Of a stretch of DNA of 64,000 nt, positions 43,149 to 51,400 are shown piece by piece. The notes below the pieces were generated by a model, which had not been told where the DNA came from, made no database searches, and was given only the letters and a program-made list of their open reading frames with translations. Source of the stretch: an uncultured Anaeroplasmataceae bacterium (GTDB lineage: Bacteria > Bacillota_I > Bacilli_A > Acholeplasmatales > Anaeroplasmataceae). The stretch is from assembly GCA_910584005.1 (NCBI GenBank), contig CAJTXR010000003.1, forward strand, positions 222,098-286,097, read 5' to 3'. Numbering within the stretch: position 1 is the stretch's first letter; each line of letters opens with the position of its first letter. Position numbers and translations under genes: made by a program.

Positions 43149-46100
43149 ATGAAGAAGAAAAAAATTTTTCTTGGGGTAGCAATTGCCGCAACAGCATTAG
43201 GGTTAGCTGCATGTAGTGGCAAGAAGAATCCAAAGCCAGATGAACCTGTGGGCCCAGATACGCCAGTTGTACAAGAATTTGTTGTACAATTTAATACAGG
43301 GGCTGGAGGGTCTAGTGTTGCATCCCAAACAATAAAGGCAGGAGAGAAAGTAAAGAAACCTGCTCAAGATCCAACAAGAGAAAATTATATTTTTGATGGT
43401 TGGTATAAAGATTCAGGATTTGTAACAGTATATGATTTTAACTCTGAAGTAAATAAGAGTTTCACTATTTATGCAAAGTGGAAACCTGTTCAACAGGAAG
43501 TTAATAAATATAGTGTAACATATAATAAAAATAATCATGGTGCAGACACTGCAGCTTTAACGGATGTTACGGCATTACCAACAGAACTTCCAGTATTAAG
43601 CGAAGAAGGCTGGACGTTTGGCGGCTGGTATTATGATACCAATTTTGAAAAGAAAGCCAATGGTGGAGATGAAATCAAAGCCAATACTATTCTTTATGCA
43701 AAATGGACAGAAAATGGATCAGATGTTCCAACACCAGTAGAGAAATACAGTGTAACATATAACAAGAAGGGTCATGGAACAGAACCAGCAGCTTTAACAG
43801 ATGTTACAGCATTACCAGCAGAACTTCCAGTATTAAGTGAAGAAGGTTGGACATTTGGTGGCTGGTATTATGATGATGCATGTACAAAGAAAGCTACTGC
43901 TTTAGATGCGATAACAAAAGATACAACGTTATATGCTAAGTGGACTGAAAATGATCCAGCTCCAGTAGAACTTACACAAATTCAAGTAAGTCCTGAGTCA
44001 GTTTCTATAGTACAAGGTCAAACAAGTCAATTATCTGTGATTTATACACCTGCAAATGCTCAAGAGTCTGATAAAGCAATCACTTGGGGAAGTTCTAATG
44101 AAGCTATTGCAACTGTAGATCAAACAGGATTGGTTCACGCTGTTGCAGTGGGGAATGCAACAATCACAGCAACTTCTGCAAATGGCAAAACATCTTCTTG
44201 TCTTGTTACAGTAACGCAACAAAATGTTCCTTTAACTGATTTCACAATTCAAGTTGGTGATGGCGATGTTGATCGAGTTACATTGACTCCTACACATGCT
44301 ACAGAAACATTAGTTGCTAAGTTAAATCCTTCTAATGCGACAGGAGTAAAAATTGTTTGGACTTCTTCTGATCCTGCAATTGCAAAGGTTACTCCTAATG
44401 ATGAGAACGGATTAGAAGCAACAGTAGAAATGCTTTTACAAGGTACAGAACAAATTACGATAACAGCAACAGTAGATGGAGATCCAACCAAGACTGCTTC
44501 TGTATTCTGTACAGCAGATACATATTATGGAACAATTATTAAAGAGGAAAAAGCTCCTTTAATTTTAAATGAAACATTTGTAAGTTATGAACCAAATGCT
44601 AAGTTACCTGAGTGGAGTGGTACATGGGGAACTAAAGGTGTTTATGGTACTGCAGGAGATGGAGCTACATATGCTACCCACTATGCAAGTATTCTTCATA
44701 ATGAGCAAAATGGCAATAATCGTGTTACTTTAGTAGATCCAGATGGTTCAAGTGTGTCTGGTGGTTCTGCAAGGGTAGTAGTAGATTATGGTCAAGTGGA
44801 TGGAACAATTATTGGATATGTAAATGTTCGATTCTCTAATCCTGGAACTTCTTGGGCATTTATGCAATTTAATGGTGTAAGCGATGCAAAATCAGGAGAA
44901 GTCTTAGGATTAAGATTAGCTGAAAAAGTTAAGAATGATAAGAAATATTTAGTTCATTATCGTGTAGATGGTGGCACAGATACATTACCTAAAGATACTG
45001 AAAATCAAGATATTGCATTGCAGGTTGTAGATGGTGGTACGCTTCGTATTTACTATGAATTCGTTTGGAATGAAGAAAAAGAAGTATATGTAGCATCCAT
45101 CGTAATCAATGGAGTACAATACTTAAAAGATCTTGAAACAACGATAAAAGAATTTAGAGGGATTCAATTTGTTACAAGTAATAAAGCAAATAAGAGTGTT
45201 TCTTTAGATAATATCGCAGTAGCAAATACGCCTGTTGGATTAGATAAATCTCAAGCTAAACTTACTGCTTCTTTAACAAGTTTATATGAAACTTTAACTG
45301 CAGTAGAAGACACATATACTGCCGAAAATAAAGAAATTTTAGATAATTTATTTAATAAAGCAAAAGCTGATATTGCAGCAGTTGCTGTTACGGAAACAGT
45401 CACTTTATTAGAAGCGAAAGCTCAAGTTAATGAAATTTATTCCTTAGCAGTTACAGCAATGAAGGCAGTTGAAACAAAAGCAGCTACAGCGTTAGCAGAA
45501 GCTAAATTAGCTGCAACAACTACATTAAATGATTCAGTTGATGCAGCAGACTATACAATTAATCAAGAGGCTTTTGATGCAGCATTAGCAGCTGGATTAG
45601 AGGCGATTGAGGCTGCAACAACAATTGAAGAAGTTCAAACAGCGTTAACTCAAGCTCAAACTGTATTAGCAGCAGTTGAAAATGATGCTACTGCTTTAGA
45701 GGCAACTAAAAATGCGGCTTTAGAGAATTTAGCAGCATTTGATGGTGGTGCAGATAACTTCACAATTTCAACAACATTAAAATTAAAGCAATCTGATGGT
45801 AGCTTTAATACAACAAATTATTCTAATATATCTACATATCAAAATGCATATTCAGAAGGAGTTCGGTTAATCAATGTTGCTTTTGAAAAGCCAGCTTCAG
45901 GTACTGCAACTTATTTAGAAGCGGTAGATGAAATTGTAGTTCAGCTTGCTGCTGCTAAAGATCAAATTTCAAGATGTAGTAATAATGAAGAAATGTTAGC
46001 AGAAATTAAAACTGTTGCTCAAAATCATATTAACCGGTATAGAGCTGATGAAAGAACTCCAGATAAGATTGCTGACTGTGAGGTAGCTCCAGGTGAACCA

Positions 46101-48356
46101 GGATATTATGATAAAGAAGTAGTTTTAAAAGAATTAAATGATCAAATCAAATTAGGTTATGATAATATTGATTCATTTGTGGTTTATGATCGTATTCAAT
46201 CAGAAGTAACTAAGGTTGAAGATGCAATTGATACATTTATTAAAGCTTATTCAGATGTACCATTCGATGATTTTAAAGCGGATTTATTAAGTGAATTACA
46301 AAATTATTATACGGCTAAGATTCAAGATCAAACGAATTCAGAAATGCTTGCAGAAGTTGAAGATGCTTACAATATTGGAAAGGCTGCAATGGAAGAAATT
46401 ACAACAGGAAAAGCAGTATTAAGTGAAGCATATTCTAATGCAAAGAATTTAATTGATATTTATTTTGATAAATTTGTAAGATTTGCTGAATTAGATAATG
46501 AAGCGGCTACACAAAAAGCATTAATTCAAAGTGCAACAGTTCAAGCTGAAATTGATGATATTTGTACAGCAGCTAAGAATGCTTTATCACAAGCTGTAGA
46601 ACAAGATAATTGCCAAATGGGTGATCTTGCTAGCATTGTAAATCAAGCAAAAACAGATATGGCTGATAAAGTAGCAGAATTACTAGCTACAAAATTTACA
46701 ATTACATTAAAAGATACAAATGGTAATATATTACCTGACAATTTAATGGTTTTATATGGTGAAGATTTCACTTTGGCTGATTTACATGTAACAGCAAAGA
46801 GAATTGTTCGTGCAACATATATGGTAGATACTGTAGAAACAGAAATTACAGATACAAGCGAAATCACAGTTTATGAAGCAATGGAAGTAACAGTTACTAC
46901 TCAGGATATTGAAGCATTTGAAGGTAAAATTAACTGGACTTCTCCAGAAGAAGTAACAGATGCAGCAGGGGATCCTTTCGCTGGAGTAAATAATTCTTTA
47001 TTTACATTAAGTATTCCAAATGCTTACTCAATTAATGGTACTTCTTCATATGAAGGTAAATCATTATCTGGTGGTAAAATAACAATTAAAGGAAAAGATT
47101 TTACTACTGCAGTTCGTATGCCAGTTGCGGCAGAATCTAATAGTGAAACCATTAAATTTGTTGTTAAAGATAATCTTTCTTCTTTAGAAGTATATCTAAA
47201 AGAAGCAGGAAACAATGGTTCAGATGGTAGAACTGGTAATTTATATTTCAATGTAAGTAATATTGTAAATGATGCAGATATTACTACTCCATTAGAATAT
47301 ACAAAAGCAAATGGTGTTGAAGAAATTCTTTCTTTTGCAAATCTAGCAGTAGGTAGTGTTGTAAGAATCTATCTTGAAAATACATCAGCTAAATCCGATG
47401 GAACTAAATTAGGTGCTAACCTATTTGTTGGAGGCATAAATGCCACAGTTGATGAAGATAAGGTAAATCGTGATGTAATAATTCATTGGAACGATTTAGA
47501 CATTACAGAGGAGTATCATTATTATGATGTGGTAAATCTTCCAGAAGCTACACCTTCTGTAGGTGGCAAGTTCTTGAACTGGTATTATATGAATGATACT
47601 GAAAAGGTTGTATATAATGGTGGTCAAACCTTTGCATCAGGCTCAACTGTTGAGATGATGCCAGAATATCAAGCAGCAAATGTAACAATCACATTAATGA
47701 ATGGTGATGTAGAATTTGATGTAATTAAAGATTTTGTAGAGCCAGGTTCAACGGGTATTACAGCTCCTACAAGAACTCCTGAGGCTCCTGCAAACCATAA
47801 ATTTGATTATTGGTATGAAACAGATGATACTACTCCATTTGATTGGTCAAGTGTAGCAGCAGGAGATGAAAAAACTTTATATGCTAAATTTAGCGAAATT
47901 CAAACTGTAGTTGATAGTGTTGCAAAAGATGTAGATGTAACTACTGATTCTCACACTTTAAATCTAACGAGTGAAAAGAACTATTTTACAGTTACCTCAA
48001 AAGGAAATTTCAAATATGCTAAAACTGGAGTTACGGGATATGCTAGTGCACAAATAGGAACTTCAAATGGTGGTCGTTCAGTCATAGTTACTGCATCAGA
48101 AAATGTTATGACAATTACTTTAACTATTTACATTGGATTAGGAACTAGTTCAAGTGTTAATAATGGTGGTCAAGCAACAGTTTCTTTCTCAAATGGAACT
48201 GAGGACAAAATAGTAACTGTAAAAGCTGCAGAGGCTTATGGTATAGAAGTGACATTAAAAGGTGGAGAATCCGTGACAGTGTCTGATACCGTTGGTGCAA
48301 CAAAGCATCGTATTGCATTCCTTAAAGTTGATGCAGTAGTTACGCCTAAAGCATAA
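43149..48356 (+). CDS. Giant lipoprotein with InlB-type repeats, Ig-like Big_2 domains and a jelly-roll-like region; no lyase domain seen
   Basis: The 1735-aa protein has a signal peptide with lipobox LAAC (Cys22). Three InlB-type (Flg_new) repeats span residues about 42-267; the second and third are near copies. Two Big_2-type Ig domains (about 275-456; VSPESVSIVQGQTSQLSV) come next. A beta-sandwich region (about 470-699, LILNETFVSYEPNAKLPEW...) resembles carbohydrate-binding jelly rolls. A long Ala/Glu-rich helical region with FIVAR-like repeats (about 700-1180) leads to another beta region, two more divergent InlB repeats (about 1441-1581) and a C-terminal beta domain. It is first in an operon with two pectate lyases, so a surface role in binding pectin is inferred. 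No catalytic motif was recognised. Start GTGAAAATATG context with AGAAAGGGTG. Confidence 0.8.
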   Translation: MKKKKIFLGVAIAATALGLAACSGKKNPKPDEPVGPDTPVVQEFVVQFNTGAGGSSVASQTIKAGEKVKKPAQDPTRENYIFDGWYKDSGFVTVYDFNSEVNKSFTIYAKWKPVQQEVNKYSVTYNKNNHGADTAALTDVTALPTELPVLSEEGWTFGGWYYDTNFEKKANGGDEIKANTILYAKWTENGSDVPTPVEKYSVTYNKKGHGTEPAALTDVTALPAELPVLSEEGWTFGGWYYDDACTKKATALDAITKDTTLYAKWTENDPAPVELTQIQVSPESVSIVQGQTSQLSVIYTPANAQESDKAITWGSSNEAIATVDQTGLVHAVAVGNATITATSANGKTSSCLVTVTQQNVPLTDFTIQVGDGDVDRVTLTPTHATETLVAKLNPSNATGVKIVWTSSDPAIAKVTPNDENGLEATVEMLLQGTEQITITATVDGDPTKTASVFCTADTYYGTIIKEEKAPLILNETFVSYEPNAKLPEWSGTWGTKGVYGTAGDGATYATHYASILHNEQNGNNRVTLVDPDGSSVSGGSARVVVDYGQVDGTIIGYVNVRFSNPGTSWAFMQFNGVSDAKSGEVLGLRLAEKVKNDKKYLVHYRVDGGTDTLPKDTENQDIALQVVDGGTLRIYYEFVWNEEKEVYVASIVINGVQYLKDLETTIKEFRGIQFVTSNKANKSVSLDNIAVANTPVGLDKSQAKLTASLTSLYETLTAVEDTYTAENKEILDNLFNKAKADIAAVAVTETVTLLEAKAQVNEIYSLAVTAMKAVETKAATALAEAKLAATTTLNDSVDAADYTINQEAFDAALAAGLEAIEAATTIEEVQTALTQAQTVLAAVENDATALEATKNAALENLAAFDGGADNFTISTTLKLKQSDGSFNTTNYSNISTYQNAYSEGVRLINVAFEKPASGTATYLEAVDEIVVQLAAAKDQISRCSNNEEMLAEIKTVAQNHINRYRADERTPDKIADCEVAPGEPGYYDKEVVLKELNDQIKLGYDNIDSFVVYDRIQSEVTKVEDAIDTFIKAYSDVPFDDFKADLLSELQNYYTAKIQDQTNSEMLAEVEDAYNIGKAAMEEITTGKAVLSEAYSNAKNLIDIYFDKFVRFAELDNEAATQKALIQSATVQAEIDDICTAAKNALSQAVEQDNCQMGDLASIVNQAKTDMADKVAELLATKFTITLKDTNGNILPDNLMVLYGEDFTLADLHVTAKRIVRATYMVDTVETEITDTSEITVYEAMEVTVTTQDIEAFEGKINWTSPEEVTDAAGDPFAGVNNSLFTLSIPNAYSINGTSSYEGKSLSGGKITIKGKDFTTAVRMPVAAESNSETIKFVVKDNLSSLEVYLKEAGNNGSDGRTGNLYFNVSNIVNDADITTPLEYTKANGVEEILSFANLAVGSVVRIYLENTSAKSDGTKLGANLFVGGINATVDEDKVNRDVIIHWNDLDITEEYHYYDVVNLPEATPSVGGKFLNWYYMNDTEKVVYNGGQTFASGSTVEMMPEYQAANVTITLMNGDVEFDVIKDFVEPGSTGITAPTRTPEAPANHKFDYWYETDDTTPFDWSSVAAGDEKTLYAKFSEIQTVVDSVAKDVDVTTDSHTLNLTSEKNYFTVTSKGNFKYAKTGVTGYASAQIGTSNGGRSVIVTASENVMTITLTIYIGLGTSSSVNNGGQATVSFSNGTEDKIVTVKAAEAYGIEVTLKGGESVTVSDTVGATKHRIAFLKVDAVVTPKA
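43273..43951 (+). repeat. Three tandem InlB-type repeats, two nearly identical
   Basis: Repeats 2 (43505-43712) and 3 (43742-43951) both encode TALPxELPVLSEEGWTFGGW followed by YYD...LYAKW, and are alike at DNA level, suggesting recent duplication. Confidence 0.85.
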
Positions 48357-48379
48357 AAATTAAACAAATTTATTAGTAT

Positions 48380-48418
48380 TTTAAAGGAATGACCATATGA
48401 TCAAGGCATTCCTTTAAA
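48380..48418 (+). promoter_or_regulatory. Intercistronic 12-bp hairpin without a U-run
   Basis: TTTAAAGGAATG (48380-48391) pairs perfectly with CATTCCTTTAAA (48407-48418), loop 15 nt. No T-run follows, so it is a weak terminator at best. An RNA-processing or stability element between genes 1 and 2 of the operon is more likely. Confidence 0.6.
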
Positions 48419-48446
48419 TGCTATATTATAAGAAAGAGGGAAAAAT

Positions 48447-51400
48447 ATGAAGAGAAAGAGGTATTTTTTAGGGATTCTACTTTTGGTTTTATCCTTTTGC
48501 TTATTTACAGCATGTAGTGCAAAGGATAAAGACAAAGATAAAGACGATCCAGATACACCTGTCATATATGAATATGTAGTATCCTTTGACACTTTAGGCG
48601 GCAACACAATTGCTAGTAAAACAGTCAAAGAAGGAAATAAAGTAGAAAAACCTACTGATCCAGTAAAAAGTGGATACACGTTTACGGGTTGGTATAAAAA
48701 TATAAGTTGTACAGAGAGATTTGAGTTTGATACAGCAATTCGCTCAAATACAACTTTGTATGCAGGATGGCTTGCCGCAAGCCATGTAGTAAGTTTTGAA
48801 AGTAATGGGGGTAGTTCTGTAGCTTCTATTACTATTGAACATGGGAAGCATTGTCCTAGACCAGAAAATCCAACAAGAAGTGGATACAATTTTGTGGGTT
48901 GGTTTAAAGATGCAGATTGTACGATTCCATGTGATTTTATTAATGGAGTTATCATTTCGGATTTAACTTGTTATGCAAAATGGACTTCTAAATCTGTAGA
49001 TCCAAATCATTTAACAGTAGAATTTAACTCTAAAGGTGGATCTTTAGTAGCAGATATTACAGATATTGTTTCTGGAAGTAAAATTCAAAAGCCAGAAGAT
49101 CCTGTAAGAAAAGGATATACATTTGTCGGTTGGTTTAAAAATGAAGATGGAACATTAGCCGATAAATTTGATTTTGATAATGAGCCAATTGTAGAAAGTA
49201 TGACTTTAATGGCTGTTTGGAGTCCTGTTCTTGTAACGATTACTTTAAAAGATTCCTTATCTAAAGCAACGATTGGAACAGTATCTACAAAATATGAACA
49301 ATTGCTTGAGCAGCCAGAAGATCCAGTAAAAAGCGGATATAAATTTGTTGGTTGGTCAAAAAAAGAAAGTGAATACGATCCTTTTGATTTTAATAATGAT
49401 TTGATAACAGATGTATTGACATTATATGCATTCTTTACAGTTGATTCTACTACTCCTGTGATTACTTATACTGTAGAATTCAAGAATGGTAATACAGTGT
49501 ATGATACAAAAACTGTTCAAGCTGGATTTAGAGTTGAACAGCCTTCTACTCCAACAAATGCAGATAAAAAGTTTACAGGGTGGTATACAGATCCAGATTG
49601 TAAGGCTTCTTCAAAATTTGATTTTAATACTGTTGTTTCAAAAAATTTAACTTTATATGCTGGATGGACAGATTCATCTGTTGGACCAGTAAATGAATTT
49701 ATTGTTAAGTTTAATACAGATGGTGGTACAACAGTTGTAGATCAAAAGATTTTAGCTAATGGAAAAGTTACCCAACCAGAAGATCCAATTAAATATGGTT
49801 ATGATTTTGTCGGATGGTATGAAACAGGCAGCAGTACAGCCTATGATTTTGATAAGGTCGTTGATCATTCCTTTACTCTTGTTGCAAAATGGGAAAAGAA
49901 TGATCAACAAGATGATGTGATTACAACATTTAATTTTGCTGGCTTTAATACATTGGCATCTAGTAATTTAGATTCCTCTTCAGGTAAAACAAATAAGGAT
50001 TTAACGATTGATCAGTTTAAAGTTTTAATGGGGGTAAAAACTACAGCAACAACATTAAATACGCAAGGAAAGAATGTTGAATTCCCATTAACAGGTAAGA
50101 TTACGAATAGTATCAAAGTTGTAGGATCTGGTGGTTCAACAAATAATACAACAACTGTAACTTTAATGAAGTGGAATGGTACAGAGTATGTAAAATTTGC
50201 TGATTTGGGTTCTACTGGAAATAAAGTATCAAAAGTATTTGAAATTGCGGATTTAGAGGCAGGGTTATACCGGCTAGATACGGATAAGTCTTTAGTAATT
50301 ACAGTATTTACACTGACTGAAATTAATAAAGAAGCTGCAGTAAATACGTATACGATTACATTTAATAGTTTGAAAGGATCCACTGTTGAATCTCAAGTTA
50401 TTGCTGAAGGAAAACTTGTTCAAAAACCTATTGATCCAGTTCGTGAGGGATATGATTTTAAGGGTTGGTATTTAGATCCAGGATGTAACACGAGGTATGA
50501 TTTTTCAACTCCTGTAACTAAGGATTTGGAATTATATGCTTTATGGGAAGAGGCTGCAATTCCAGATGATGTAACAAAGTATGTAGTACATTTTGTTACT
50601 GGATTTGATGCAACACTTCCTGATAAGGAAGTTGCTGAAGGAAGAGGGTTTATTGCCCCTGAGATTTCTCGAGTTGGGTATACGCTAGAAGGCTGGTATA
50701 CAGATACAACGTTTACGCATGTATATAATTTTTCAACTCCTGTGACTAAGGATTTAACTCTTTATGCTCATTGGGCAGTTGCAGAATATAAGGTTACTTT
50801 AGTAGGAACAACTGATTTTGTAATGGTAACTCATGGTCAAAAGGTGCCTACTTTATCAGCCCCATCTAAAATCGGGTATACGTTTGGAGGCTGGTATACA
50901 GACAATTCTTATCGTGAACCATTTGATTTTAATACTATCATTACAGGTCCAATTTCTATTTTTGCAAAATGGGTAAAGAACGATTCAGGAAATGATGAAT
51001 TGGATACTGGCGAACTTGAAGGTGGAGAAGGAGAAATCGGTCAAGTTGGTGCTGTACAAATCGTTGATGTTGTTGGCCAAGTGGAGGCAGCCTTTATTAC
51101 ATTTAAGAAAGTATCTACAGCTTCAAGTATAAATGATTATACTATAACACTTCGGAATACTGAAAGTGCTTCAGCTCAGGTATTAGATGAGAAGAATTTA
51201 TATATTAGAGAATATAATGGGTTATTACGTGCAGATCTTATGGGATTACCTGCAGGAACCTATGAAGCAGTTCTTACACCGAAAGACAATACAACCGCAG
51301 CTCCATCTAGTTGTGTATTTAAAGTAGGAGCTTATGATCGTTCTGGGTATGCTCACTTTAATTTTACAGAAGGTGTTGGTGCTTATCATGATGATGGCTC

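Noticed and set aside
43500..43960. CRISPR-like or mobile repeats in the lipoprotein genes
   Set aside because: The repeats are coding, about 200 bp long, in frame and encode InlB-type domains.
48401..48955. 184-codon open frame on the minus strand across the gene 1/gene 2 junction of the pectinase operon
   Set aside because: It lies antisense to the signal peptide and first repeats of gene 2, has no clear ribosome binding site, and similar antisense frames recur over the repeat DNA.
50012..50383. 123-codon antisense frame in the second lipoprotein gene
   Set aside because: Antisense to a beta-module coding region, low-complexity product, no start signals.
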